Below are positions 1 to 9,023 of a DNA stretch of 64,000 bases, in pieces. The number at the start of each line of letters is the position of its first letter. Positions within the stretch are counted from its first letter, which is position 1. The notes under the pieces are model-generated. The model saw only the letters and a program-made list of their open reading frames with translations. It made no database searches and was not told where the DNA came from. This stretch comes from UBA6544 sp049601975 (lineage in GTDB: Bacteria; Pseudomonadota; Alphaproteobacteria; UBA8366). Both the position numbers and the translations under genes were made by a program. The stretch covers positions 1 to 64,000 of the forward strand of contig JBMYRC010000002.1 in NCBI GenBank assembly GCA_049601975.1, given 5' to 3'.

Positions 1-69
1 CGATTGCTTTCTATGCGGGCGATCGAGACACTCCGGCAGCGCTATCTTGAGGATTGGCTGCCAGGTTAA
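1..69 (+). CDS. C-terminal end of an unidentified reading frame (partial)
   Basis: An open frame enters from the left edge and ends at a TAA at 67-69, giving 22 visible residues ending in the sequence YLEDWLPG. It is too short to assign to a family. It lies immediately upstream of the left island repeat. It may be the tail of a real gene outside the window or simply an open frame. Confidence 0.25.
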   Translation, partial: RLLSMRAIETLRQRYLEDWLPG

Positions 70-76
70 AGCGCTC

Positions 77-238
77 GAGAATGGCTCGATCGGTTCTCAT
101 CATTGTGACCCGTTATTGCCCTGTATTGTCCTGTGTGTATCTGTATAGTCCTTAGGGTGGGGCAAATTGGGGCTATTTCTCATTTCGTGCCGGCCTGTCA
201 CGCCGGTGGCCGCGGGTTCGAGTCCCGCCACTTTCTCT
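77..238 (+). repeat. Left island repeat (att-like) ending in a tRNA-Asp 3' half
   Basis: This degenerate ~160-bp segment recurs at 8302-8490. Shared blocks include GGCTCGAT, a TGAC-CGTT-TGCCC-GTATTG series and TGTAT(A/G)GTCCT. Both copies end in the anticodon arm and T arm of a tRNA-Asp; here 191-238 carries CCTGTCACGCCGG (anticodon GTC) and GGGTTCGAGTCCC. No D arm or matching 5' acceptor strand is visible upstream, so this is not an intact tRNA. Tyrosine integrases often insert at tRNA 3' ends and leave such half-tRNA duplications. The neighbouring integrase remnant supports reading this as attL. Confidence 0.6.
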
Positions 239-298
239 CAATAAATGCAATGAGTTAGAAGAATCCCCTCCTGGGGTTTGTAGAACTTGCAAAACCTC

Positions 299-541
299 TT
301 ACGAATCAGGCGTTCTCGATCCGTTCGCATCTGTCGAATAACTGCCCATCTTACGGCGTGCATTTGCCGTTTCCTTCGTCTTCATCACATATTCTTGCAG
401 AATTAGGTTGTTCACGGCGTGGCCGCTGAAGGAGACGACCTCGGCATTCGTTGCTGACTTGGATGCAAGCTCTGTTAAGGCCGGCGTGAAACGGGTCACG
501 GTACACAGGGGACATGGCCGATTAATCGCGGGCCTCGACAT
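299..541 (-). pseudogene. Tyrosine recombinase (phage-type integrase), C-terminal remnant
   Basis: Eighty residues on the minus strand resemble the end of the catalytic domain of tyrosine site-specific recombinases. The helix ending in VVSFSGHAV carries the conserved Gly-His of the H-x-x-R/H motif region, and the following YVMKTKETANARRK contains the expected nucleophilic tyrosine near the C-terminus. The N-terminal DNA-binding region and the first catalytic arginine box are absent. The gene would have begun in what is now the selO side, so most of it has been deleted or replaced. Its 3' end points at the tRNA-Asp fragment about 60 bp away, the usual int-att arrangement. The family call rests on motif resemblance in a short stretch. 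Confidence 0.55.
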
Positions 542-639
542 ATTAGCGCGTGCGTGGCTTTGAGTTGCACTACCTTGCTTTGGTGAGTGAACTGCAAACG
601 CGCCCAGCTATGGACAAAATTCTTCTGCTGAAAGATGCT

Positions 640-2160
640 ATGATCATTATGACGTCACAGGCTCAAAATTTCGAGACGGGCGCGAGTGCGCTAACAAACT
701 TCGAGTTCGACAATAGCTTTGCTCGCGAACTCGAGGGCTGCTGCGTCCCTTGGGATGCTGAAAAGGTTTCCGATCCCCGCTTGCTAATGTTCAACTGTGA
801 ACTGGCCGCTGAGCTCGGCTTGGATGCTGCTGCGTTAGAGACCCCTCTAGGAGCTGAAATATTTTCTGGTAACCGTATACCAAATGGAGCAAAACCGCTG
901 GCCCAGGCCTATGCTGGTCATCAGTTTGGCCGGTTTTCGCCGAAGCTGGGCGACGGTCGCGCCTTGCTCTTGGGTGAAATTGTGGATATCTGCGGAAAGC
1001 GTCACGATATCCAGCTAAAGGGCTCCGGACGAACGCCTTTTTCACGCAGCGGTGATGGCAGGGCTGCGCTTGGACCAGTGCTGCGCGAATACCTTATCGG
1101 TGAAGCAATGCATGCGCTTGGTGTACCAACGACGCGGGCCCTTGCAGCTGTTACTACAGGAGATCAGGTTTTTCGGGAGACTGCGCTGCCAGGAGCCGTA
1201 CTCACGCGGATCGCAGCCAGTCACCTGCGCGTTGGCACATTTCAATTCTTTGCTGCACGTGGAGAGACGGAAATTGTCCGCCAGCTTGCCGATTACGCTA
1301 TTGCACGCCACTACCCAGCGGCGCGCGAGGCAGATAACCCCTACCTAGCATTTTTTATGGCGGTTGCACGGGCGCAAGCTTTGCTGGTTGCTGAGTGGAT
1401 GAGCATCGGCTTCATCCATGGTGTTATGAACACGGATAATACCACAATTTCTGGCGAGACTATTGACTATGGCCCCTGTGCCTTCATGGACGTCTACGAT
1501 CCAGACACCGTTTTCAGTTCCATAGACCTGCAGGGGCGCTACGCCTATGCTAATCAACCGTCTATCCTGACCTGGAACCTGGCTCGATTAGCGGAAACCT
1601 TGATCACGCTGGTTGATACGCATCAGGAACGGGCGGTTGAATTGCTTACCGTTGGCGCCAACGAAGTTTCTAGCCTGTTTGTCGACGCTTGGCTGGCGCG
1701 CATGCGCATAAAAATAGGTCTTAACTCTCCAGAAGATAACGATGTCAAATTGATTAACCGCCTTCTTGAGGCGATGCATCAGGGCAAGGCAGATTTTACG
1801 CTAACGTTTCGGCGCCTGTCAGACGTCCTGCGCGGAAAAGGCATGTCGGTTCGTGCACTATTCGAAGACCCGGCAGTATATGATGCATGGGAGTGTGATT
1901 GGCGGGTTCGGTTGGGTCGGGAGAAAGTCTCTGCCAGGGATTGTGCAGATTCAATGGATCAGGTGAACCCGGTCTACATTCCCCGCAACCATAAGGTAGA
2001 AGAGGTTTTGGCCGCCGCCGTCAACCATGGCAATATGTCAGAATTCCAAGATATGCTCTCGGTCGTCACGAGACCGTTTGACGAGGTTAGCGGACGCGAG
2101 GGTTTTGCGGAGCCCGGGAACAAAACAGCAGTTCCCTATCAGACCTTTTGCGGAACATGA
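640..2160 (+). CDS. selO: Protein adenylyltransferase SelO (YdiU/UPF0061 family)
   Basis: SelO is a pseudokinase-fold enzyme that binds ATP upside down and transfers AMP to Ser, Thr or Tyr of target proteins; in bacteria it is linked to oxidative-stress redox control. Family hallmarks are clear: an N-terminal FDNSFAREL block, the LKGSGRTPFSR and DGRAALGPVLREYL segments of the nucleotide-binding lobe, HGVMNTDN and IDYGP with the metal-binding Asn and Asp, and a terminal FCGT with the near-C-terminal Cys typical of the family. The reading frame is open from a GTG at 550. Homology begins around the MTSQ at 649, so 640 (with GAAAG upstream) or 649 is the likely start. Length (~506 aa) is normal and the gene looks intact. 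It lies inside the putative island, just after the integrase remnant. Confidence 0.9.
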   Translation: MIIMTSQAQNFETGASALTNFEFDNSFARELEGCCVPWDAEKVSDPRLLMFNCELAAELGLDAAALETPLGAEIFSGNRIPNGAKPLAQAYAGHQFGRFSPKLGDGRALLLGEIVDICGKRHDIQLKGSGRTPFSRSGDGRAALGPVLREYLIGEAMHALGVPTTRALAAVTTGDQVFRETALPGAVLTRIAASHLRVGTFQFFAARGETEIVRQLADYAIARHYPAAREADNPYLAFFMAVARAQALLVAEWMSIGFIHGVMNTDNTTISGETIDYGPCAFMDVYDPDTVFSSIDLQGRYAYANQPSILTWNLARLAETLITLVDTHQERAVELLTVGANEVSSLFVDAWLARMRIKIGLNSPEDNDVKLINRLLEAMHQGKADFTLTFRRLSDVLRGKGMSVRALFEDPAVYDAWECDWRVRLGREKVSARDCADSMDQVNPVYIPRNHKVEEVLAAAVNHGNMSEFQDMLSVVTRPFDEVSGREGFAEPGNKTAVPYQTFCGT

Positions 2161-2929
2161 TTATGGCTGCGGGAATGGAACCAAAAATAAAAGGCACGGG
2201 ATAGCGTCTTCTAATAAACGCCTTTATCTATGCTGGGCTGGTTTTAGTTGTTTCTGCAATCGGAGTGGGCGAAATTCTCAATAGGTTTGATTGATGATGG
2301 CCTAATATTTGGCTGCCATATTTTCATCTTGGGCCCCCTTGCAATGCTCAAGAAATCAAAACTCGCGGGAGAACGCTGTAGCGGGGACGGAGATAAAGCA
2401 ATGGGTGTCGTGTTTGCTATCATAGCTTCAGGTAAAATAAGTGGATAGCTTTATGCGGTTATGTGCGATCTCAAGTTCTTGTAAAAGCAGATTTAAGAAA
2501 TTTGATTCTAGAGAGTCTTCAACCCCCTTTGGTCGTCTGAACGCCGGACTTGATATCCTCTTGAGGCATTGGAAACTGATATGAATGAACTGCCCCGGAT
2601 ATGGATATAACGTTGGTGCTAGTTTGTGATTTGAAATCAGCAGAAGACGCGGCTTTTCTTCTTCTCCTCAGCCTTTGCCTTTCGGGATAGTTTTTTTTCA
2701 ATCTTAAACCTATATAGAAATGCTTCGCTTGCCTCCGCAGCCAATGCCAATTTTCGGAGTTTATGCTCAAAAATCATAGTATAAGTTGTAAAACCGAGCT
2801 TCGCTGCCACTTTTTTTTGGTAGGATCGGCATCCCTTACGGTTTTCAATTAGCTTACACTGCAAAGCACTAAATGCTCTCGGAAATATTTTCTTTGTGCA
2901 TCAGTGATTTTGGGTCCGGCGGTATTTGG
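2161..2929. other. Gene-poor island spacer
   Basis: No reading frame here resembles a known protein. The only notable frame is on the minus strand at 2637-2864: 75 residues, very rich in lysine and basic helices, without an evident ribosome binding site or recognisable domain. Composition is AT-richer than in the housekeeping regions. The stretch looks like eroded DNA between selO and the lipid operon. Confidence 0.4.
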
Positions 2930-3066
2930 CTCCGGTGAAATATGCCGAAGCCATTGGTCTGCCGGCGCTCTTTGTCTTGGGTATGATACAATCCGTCGAT
3001 GGGATCTCAGTGCTCGGCAAGGGCAAGATTGATTATGACGGTGTACAGGAGTTGTACGATGAATAA
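2930..3066 (+). pseudogene. 3' remnant of an unidentified gene
   Basis: An open frame reading PVKYAEAIGLPALFVLGM and ending in GVQELYDE before a TAA at 3064-3066 has natural-looking amino-acid composition but no plausible start. It overlaps the ATG of the next gene by 8 nt. It may be the tail of a gene that once headed the following operon. I do not recognise the family. Confidence 0.3.
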
Positions 3067-3874
3067 TGTGAGCTTTAATCATCGGGTCTTAATTCTCATC
3101 GGTACCCTCGGATTTGCTCTCGTGGGTACGCACTTCATCACGCCGATCCCGCAGGATCCAAGTTACCATGCCTTCGCGGATTCAAGGTCGTGTTTTGGCA
3201 TTCCAAACTTCGGTGACGCGGCGTCGAATATTGGCTTCGCATTGGTGGGGTTCTGGGGGCTATGGCATGTGCTCGGACGTTGGAAGGGTGATATATTTGC
3301 TGACCGCATGGATGCATGTCCCTATATCCTGTTCTTCGCGGGCGTGGCCTTGGTTAGCGTCGGTTCCATTTACTACCACGTCGATCCCAACAATGCGGGC
3401 CTCTTCTGGGATCGCTTGCCGATGACAGTCGCTTTCATGGCGTTCTTCGCGGCTTTTATCGCGGACCGTATTCACCGTGACATCGCCATTCTCTGGATGA
3501 TGCCAGTGCTGATTGCACTCGGCGTCCTCAGCCTCGTGTATTGGAATGTGACAGAAGTACAAGGCGAGGGCGATTTGCGCTATTACGGTTTGGTGCAGTT
3601 CTATCCGATCGTGGCATTGCCACTTACTGTCTGGCTCTTCCCAAAAGGCCGTTACACAACCGGATCCCATCTCCTATGGGTCGTTTTCTGGTATGCGCTC
3701 GCAAAGGCGCTAGAGTTTTTAGATTACGAAGTTTTCGCACTCCTCGGCGGTCTGATTAGTGGCCACACCCTGAAACATATAGCTGCCGCGATGTCGGCAG
3801 TTGTGATCGTGCGGATGCTATCGGCATACGGGAAGCAGTATCGGTTCGTCGGAACCCGAGGAGATACAGTGTAA
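3059..3874 (+). CDS. CREST-superfamily membrane hydrolase, alkaline-ceramidase-like
   Basis: This 271-residue integral membrane protein has about seven predicted hydrophobic segments (roughly 10-28, 56-72, 88-106, 120-136, 143-162, 178-194, 205-222). It carries the CREST (alkaline ceramidase/PAQR/Per1) residue pattern: Ser103 and His107 in SIYYH, Asp118 in WDRLPMT, and His236 and His240 in HTLKH, which in the family coordinate zinc. Eukaryotic members hydrolyse the amide of ceramides; bacterial members are largely uncharacterised, so an amide- or ester-lipid substrate is inference. ATG 3059 is preferred over an upstream TTG/GTG option because homology-like sequence starts there. Its TAA overlaps the ATG of the ketosynthase fusion by one base, so the two are translationally coupled. 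Confidence 0.75.
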   Translation: MNNVSFNHRVLILIGTLGFALVGTHFITPIPQDPSYHAFADSRSCFGIPNFGDAASNIGFALVGFWGLWHVLGRWKGDIFADRMDACPYILFFAGVALVSVGSIYYHVDPNNAGLFWDRLPMTVAFMAFFAAFIADRIHRDIAILWMMPVLIALGVLSLVYWNVTEVQGEGDLRYYGLVQFYPIVALPLTVWLFPKGRYTTGSHLLWVVFWYALAKALEFLDYEVFALLGGLISGHTLKHIAAAMSAVVIVRMLSAYGKQYRFVGTRGDTV

Positions 3875-5736
3875 TGCCATCTGCTTATATAAATGCCATC
3901 GGAACATTTTTGCCTGGCGATCCGGTCGATAACGATTCGGCGATAAAAATTCTGGGCCCGATAGATCGAAAACAGGATCTTCTCCGTCGGGCAGCATTAG
4001 CGAAAAATGGTATCCGGATGCGGTACTATGCACTTGATACTGATGGAAACCATAGATTTACGAACTCTAGGATGGCTGCACACGCTGTGGAGAATGCTCT
4101 TAGGGGTAGCGAGATTGGCGGGAAGTCAATCGAGCTTTTATGCGCCGCCACCTCGCAGGGTGATTTAATGGCGCCGGGGTTTGCCAGTACCGTACATGGC
4201 GAGCTTCAAATTCCGGCTACTGAAATCGCCAGTTTCAACAGTTTCTGCGCCAGCGGTATAATGGCACTTAAATCAGCGGTCTCGGCGATTAGGGCAGGTG
4301 ATAAGAGAAACGCAATTGTGTGCGCCAGTGAATTTGCAAGCCGCTTCCTGCGCGCAGGTTTCTTAAATGGTGCGGATTCCTCGCCGGACACAGAGTTTCT
4401 CAGATGGACATTGTCTGATGGTGCGGGTGCTGTAGTCCTCGAGGACCGGCCAAACACTCACGGACAATCAATTAAGGTCGATTTTATCGACCTTGTCTCA
4501 TACGCCGATAGTTTTGAGACATGTATGTATGGCGGTGGATCGAAGGGCTCCGACGGGTCTATCGCAATGCCATGGTCGAATTATCCTACGTTGAAAGAAG
4601 CGGTCCATGCGGGAGCGTTCCATTTAAAACAGGATTTTCAGTTACTTGAAAATATAACGCTGCTTGGGCTTCAGCGGTATTTAGAACTTGTTGAATCAGG
4701 GAAGATTGATCCGTTTTCGATTGATTGGGCGTTGTATCATTTTTCGTCTCATCATTTTAGAGAAGAAATGGTGAAGGCAGCGCAACGTGCTGGTGCCCCG
4801 ATAAATAAAGATAAAATTTTTACAAATTTATATGAAAAGGGGAATACGGGATCGGCTTCAATCTATGTCATGTTGGAAGAGTTGTTCAATGGCGGCAGAT
4901 TGAAGGATGGCGAGAGGATACTATTAATGGTCCCGGAAAGTGGGCGTTTTATCGTATCCTTTGTTCAAATGACGGTGATTGGGTCAGCCACGCCATTCAA
5001 GCAAACTTCGCCGTCGGTGGACACTGTTGAGACATCCAAAACAGCGTTTGTCGAACCAATTAAATCGAAAGAAGATTTGCATGCATCCTTGGTTCGACGG
5101 CTAGTGACAGTCTGGCTGGAATTTGAACGGCAATTGCATCTTGTGCCAGTGATTGAGCGGTTGAACCGGGGCAAATTGCGACAGGAAGATTATCAGTCCT
5201 TGTTGCGCAATCTGCGCCAACAAGTGGTTGAAGGTGCGCGCTGGATCGCTCGGGCAGCGTCGAATATCACGGCCGATTCGTTTGACATTAGATCGCGCTT
5301 TCTAAGCCATGCTTATGAAGAACACCGAGACTTCTTAATGCTTGAAGACAATTACGTGTCGGTGGGAGGGCGTCGTGAAGATATCGTCAACGCGGGTAAG
5401 AATATTGGTTCCGAGGCTTTATCGGCTTGGATGTTTCATAAATCCAGTCGCGAGAACCCAGTAGATCTATTTGGTGCTATGTTCATAATCGAAGGACTTG
5501 GTCATAGGCTCGCTGCGAAATGGGGGAAAGCGATACAGAATCAATTGGACTTGGATCCGGACCAGGTCAGTTTTTTACTATATCACGGCGAAAATGATGA
5601 CCATCACATGGATCGCATGTGGGATTCTCTGGGGTCTCTCGCCTTGACGCAACGAATTGTCGATGACATCGTGAAAACAGCAAAGGTTACCGCCCGATTG
5701 TATCGCTTGCAGTTGGAGGAGTTGGATAATCTATGA
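3874..5736 (+). CDS. KAS III-type ketosynthase fused to a haem-oxygenase-like (HDO) domain
   Basis: This 620-residue protein has two modules. Residues ~1-370 form a thiolase-fold beta-ketoacyl synthase III-like domain with an intact Cys-His-Asn triad: Cys125 in FNSFCASG, His289 in ALYHFSSHH and Asn324 in EKGNTGSAS. Residues ~400-620 are all-helical and resemble haem-oxygenase-like diiron/iron-containing redox enzymes (PqqC/UndA/CADD group). Candidate metal ligands are Glu453, His484, Glu540/His544, and His571 with Asp576/His577. KAS III enzymes condense acyl thioesters; HDO enzymes oxidise or decarboxylate fatty-acid-like substrates. A fused condense-then-oxidise enzyme is therefore plausible but unproven. 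Codon use is AT-rich relative to the nuo genes. Starts overlap at both ends (TAATG and ATGA) place it in the middle of a three-gene operon. Confidence 0.8.
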   Translation: MPSAYINAIGTFLPGDPVDNDSAIKILGPIDRKQDLLRRAALAKNGIRMRYYALDTDGNHRFTNSRMAAHAVENALRGSEIGGKSIELLCAATSQGDLMAPGFASTVHGELQIPATEIASFNSFCASGIMALKSAVSAIRAGDKRNAIVCASEFASRFLRAGFLNGADSSPDTEFLRWTLSDGAGAVVLEDRPNTHGQSIKVDFIDLVSYADSFETCMYGGGSKGSDGSIAMPWSNYPTLKEAVHAGAFHLKQDFQLLENITLLGLQRYLELVESGKIDPFSIDWALYHFSSHHFREEMVKAAQRAGAPINKDKIFTNLYEKGNTGSASIYVMLEELFNGGRLKDGERILLMVPESGRFIVSFVQMTVIGSATPFKQTSPSVDTVETSKTAFVEPIKSKEDLHASLVRRLVTVWLEFERQLHLVPVIERLNRGKLRQEDYQSLLRNLRQQVVEGARWIARAASNITADSFDIRSRFLSHAYEEHRDFLMLEDNYVSVGGRREDIVNAGKNIGSEALSAWMFHKSSRENPVDLFGAMFIIEGLGHRLAAKWGKAIQNQLDLDPDQVSFLLYHGENDDHHMDRMWDSLGSLALTQRIVDDIVKTAKVTARLYRLQLEELDNL

Positions 5737-6617
5737 GCTACCCCACTGATTTTGATCCCACCCATAAGATAAATCGCGATCCTGACCCATGGCTTGCTTT
5801 ATATCTCGACCAAAGCATTCCACTTGATGATGATGCTAAACAAGATTTGATGCGGGGAATGCGTCGCCCATCGCGGAGAATTTTACTTCCACTTTTGCGA
5901 CCACTTGCTGGCACTTCAATAATTGTATTCTCGGTTTTGCGTTTGCTGCTCCCGGATCGCGTGAGCTCTTCTACGTATCTGCATAAGTTGATATGTTGGG
6001 GTTTGAAGCGGTTCGTTTCGCCGGACGCAAACCGCCTCATCCTTCGGCATTTTCATATCGGCACGGAAATTCTGAATTTCATCAAGGATAATGTACCGGA
6101 CACTAATGTTGAAACGATACCCTTGAGACCGCAAACTTTGGACGACTTAGAGGATGATGTCTTTCTCATCCACGATCTAAACATTTTCAATTTCGTTATC
6201 GACTTGAACGATCAACTCAAACGAAAGGGGCGTACTTTAGAGCAACCGAAGCATTTAAACTTTGATGCGATTACAGATGGGCCATTTCCATTAGATGATA
6301 TGCCCGTCGGGTCTTTGAATGTTATCGACCTCCAAACTGCGATTATTGCTTATACACCCGTCTATCAATTATTTTTATCTGACAATGATTTTTGGCGTGC
6401 GAGTAATTCGCTGCAGTTCGACGAGACAATTGCAGTTTATATCGCGCGTTTGATCGGAAATGCCGACCATTTGTTTCTGGCTCGAAACGCACATCCTTCG
6501 TTACCGCTATCTACTCTCAACGCTGGATTTCGGCTCTTGTTGCACGGTTTGTCAGCGGAACAGCTTCATTATTTTCTACGATTGAGAAAACGCGTATCCA
6601 ACAACCAAGCGTCATAA
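5733..6617 (+). CDS. Protein of unknown function, third gene of the ketosynthase operon
   Basis: A 294-residue protein that I do not recognise. It starts inside the stop codon of the ketosynthase fusion (ATGA overlap). There is one moderately hydrophobic segment at ~50-73, preceded by arginines, that could be an amphipathic or membrane-contacting helix; no signal peptide is seen. Conserved-looking polar clusters are His106-x-His108-x3-Glu112, His147-Asp148, Asp230-Glu231 and His246, spaced through mainly helical sequence, which would suit a metal-binding helical bundle. This is inference from spacing only. The coupling implies a direct partner or a next-step enzyme in the same lipid pathway. 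Confidence 0.6.
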   Translation: MSYPTDFDPTHKINRDPDPWLALYLDQSIPLDDDAKQDLMRGMRRPSRRILLPLLRPLAGTSIIVFSVLRLLLPDRVSSSTYLHKLICWGLKRFVSPDANRLILRHFHIGTEILNFIKDNVPDTNVETIPLRPQTLDDLEDDVFLIHDLNIFNFVIDLNDQLKRKGRTLEQPKHLNFDAITDGPFPLDDMPVGSLNVIDLQTAIIAYTPVYQLFLSDNDFWRASNSLQFDETIAVYIARLIGNADHLFLARNAHPSLPLSTLNAGFRLLLHGLSAEQLHYFLRLRKRVSNNQAS

Positions 6618-6647
6618 GCATTTTAGATTAATTCTGCAATTCGATGC

Positions 6648-7425
6648 TCACTCCCGCGGCGTGTTAAGCTGCGGCAGCTCGGCGATTAAATCCCCGGCGC
6701 CGTATTGCGCCGGGGATAAGGTGATGCTGTTGGCACCGTGGTTTTTCCACGCCCGAAAAACGCTGTTTTTTAGGCGCAAGTGGACCCATCAGGCCGCGGA
6801 AATCGATATATTCGTCGGGGACAGTCGCGATCGCTTTTTCGTCGTGTCCGGCGGGGTAGAGCTCCTGAATTCGCTCGGCATCGTCGCGGTAACGGCGGGA
6901 CTTCAGTCGGTCGATCGAGGCTCCTACGTCCTCGTCCACATCGACAAAGACGCAAGCTTCGATATCGAACTTGTGTCACCCCTTCCATTGCCCACTCGTT
7001 TGAAGCCTTTCTCGAGCCACGGCTTAAACTTGTCCATTGTGCCCGGCATATATCCCAAGGGCAGCCAGCCGTCGGCGATCTCTTCCGTGAGGCTCACCGT
7101 TGCCTCATTGCCGGAGCCAATGAAGATCGGGATATCCGGGTTCATGTGCAGTATGGATTTCAGCGATTTACCGATACCGAGTGCCGCTTCGCCTTCGAAT
7201 GGTACTTTCAGCTGTTTACCGTCATGGATCAGGCCTTCCTCGCGCTTTCAGACCTTACGTATGATGCTTATGTAATCCTTTAACAAATAATACGGGCTGC
7301 ACCAGGGTTGCCCGAACCAACCTTCGACGATTTGCAGGCTGAGGACGCCGAAGTCTGCGATAAAGCGTCCGCCACCAAACAACGCAATAACGGTGCCGGC
7401 GGATTACTTCCCACCGCCGTCAATA
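6648..7425 (-). pseudogene. LLM-class (F420/FMN-dependent) oxidoreductase pseudogene
   Basis: Read on the minus strand from ~7425, the pieces follow the order of bacterial luciferase-like monooxygenases: GGGRFIADFGV and QIVEGWFGQPW, then after an in-frame TGA HMNPDIPIFIGSGNEA and EEIADGWLPLGYMPG, then in another frame YPAGHDEKAIATVPDEYIDF, and finally in a third frame NSITLSPAQYGAGDL ending at a stop at 6648-6650. At least two frameshifts and one internal stop are present, and the N-terminal ~100 residues are not recognisable. The gene is dead. It lies convergent to the lipid operon, about 30 bp away. Confidence 0.8.
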
Positions 7426-8221
7426 TCTACGGTGCGGTGACAGATAAGCAGAGTTCTGTTTTGCATCAGCGAAGGCGGGCGAGGTGCTCGACAAGGCTTG
7501 CGACAGCTTAGTCCGTCGGTGCTAAATTTAATTATAAAAGTAACGAGAAGGGCGAGCCCGTCATCGTCAGCCCTCCGATCGAAGCCTATTCGAAGGAGTT
7601 ACAGGTAGCGTTAGCTGCGGAGACGAACGCGATCCCGGATCCATGTCCACCTAACACAGCCGACATCGGCAATTGCACTGCACTGAGAAGCTTATCATTA
7701 ATTAAGGAGATCTGCGACAGCGTATCCGGGCGGTAAATCATGAGAAATGAGAACGACTTCTATCCGGCCCCCGTTCAATAATTAAACGCCTAGCTATCTA
7801 TTCTGAATGGGAATCGCTCGATGTCTGGGAGCCGTGCGCTGGTGACTTCCGACTTGTCGAAGTTCTTCAGTTTCAGCTGTATAAAGTATTTGCGACCGAC
7901 ATTAAGCAAGGGCAGAAATTTTTTGGCTTGGCGGAGGCGCCGTGCCCGCATCTAAATATGAATTATCCATTTAATAATATTCATCAATATATTGATTATA
8001 TGTTAGAAATTGATTTTGATTGAAGCTTATGCCCGAAACGCCCATGGCCTGCAAGGAGGGTTGGGAGCAATTTTAGCGCCACCGGCCAGCGCTTTTTACC
8101 AACCTAAACCGGTGAGAGGGTTGCTTAGGGAAGTGCGGATCGCCGGATCGCGCGTTAGCGATTTCTATATAGGAAAGCCCGATAGTAAGCCTGTACCAAT
8201 GTGAGGTCTCGTTGAAGCCTT
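7426..8221. other. Island debris, no intact gene recognised
   Basis: The stretch has only short frames. On the plus strand ~7546-7736 an open frame (PPIEAYSKELQVALAAE, ending KEICDSVSGR) vaguely resembles the tail of small phage lysis (spanin-type) proteins, which I regard as weak. A 64-residue frame at 8010-8204 and a minus-strand frame near 7800-7930 have no recognisable similarity. The area around 7960-8000 is very AT-rich. The whole looks like decayed accessory or prophage DNA. Confidence 0.35.
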
Positions 8222-8301
8222 ATGAGTGACGATTACGACTGGGCTGAGGACGCGATCTCGTTACATATGGTCGTTAATAAGTCGCTTCTTGAGCAGCGTC
8301 A

Positions 8302-8490
<189 letters not shown>

Positions 8491-8536
8491 CTATAAATAG
8501 TAATTGCCCAGTCGTGATGAATTCCGTCTTAACGCT

Positions 8537-8565
8537 TTGATTTAAAAGCGCACAAACTTTATATT
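8537..8565 (+). promoter_or_regulatory. Predicted sigma-70-type promoter of the nuo operon
   Basis: TTGATT at 8537-8542 and TATATT at 8560-8565 are separated by 17 nt, close to the housekeeping consensus. It lies about 90 nt before the nuoA start and just outside the right island repeat. No other promoter-like pair of similar quality is visible between the repeat and nuoA. Confidence 0.5.
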
Positions 8566-8657
8566 GCGTGTTCGCAAGGGCCGCGTATGATCTCGCGGCA
8601 CGGTGTTACTGGGACCGGTTCGCGGTGATGTCCGTTTGGCAAAAAATTGGAAGGGCG

Positions 8658-9023
8658 ATGGAAGATCTCTTACGCGAATATTTGCCGATCTTGATATTTA
8701 TCGGGCTCGCTGTTTTAATTGCCTGTGCGATGCTGGTTGCGAGCTTGATAATAGCCTCTCAAAAACCCGATCCAGAAAAACTATCTCCATATGAATGCGG
8801 TTTTGAGCCGTTTGAAGATGCACGTGGTCGGTTCGACGTTCGTTTCTATCTCGTCGCAATTCTCTTTATCATCTTTGACCTTGAAGTGGCGTTCCTGTTC
8901 CCGTGGGCCGTCGCTTTCGGAGATGTGGGCATGTTTGGATTTTGGTCCATGATCGTTTTCCTTGGCGTTTTGACCATTGGCTTCATATACGAATGGCGGA
9001 AGGGAGCTCTCGAATGGGAATAG
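8658..9023 (+). CDS. nuoA: NADH-quinone oxidoreductase subunit A
   Basis: NuoA is a small membrane subunit of respiratory complex I near the junction with the peripheral arm. The 121-residue protein shows three hydrophobic helices (about 9-32, 63-82, 88-108) and the family loop KLSPYECGFEPF with its conserved Cys. The frame is open upstream to 8568, but ATG 8658 follows a good GGAAGGG site and gives the normal family length. It overlaps nuoB by 10 nt and heads the 14-gene nuo operon. Confidence 0.95.
   Translation: MEDLLREYLPILIFIGLAVLIACAMLVASLIIASQKPDPEKLSPYECGFEPFEDARGRFDVRFYLVAILFIIFDLEVAFLFPWAVAFGDVGMFGFWSMIVFLGVLTIGFIYEWRKGALEWE

Noticed and set aside
191..238. Intact tRNA-Asp gene
   Set aside because: Only the anticodon and T arms are present; no D arm and no 5' acceptor strand can be found in the preceding 80 nt. 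The same holds at 8431-8480, where the T arm is also disrupted.
6661..7275. Plus-strand open frame of 204 codons after the lipid operon
   Set aside because: The minus strand of the same DNA carries clear LLM-oxidoreductase pieces in order, so the plus-strand frame is the shadow of a pseudogene.
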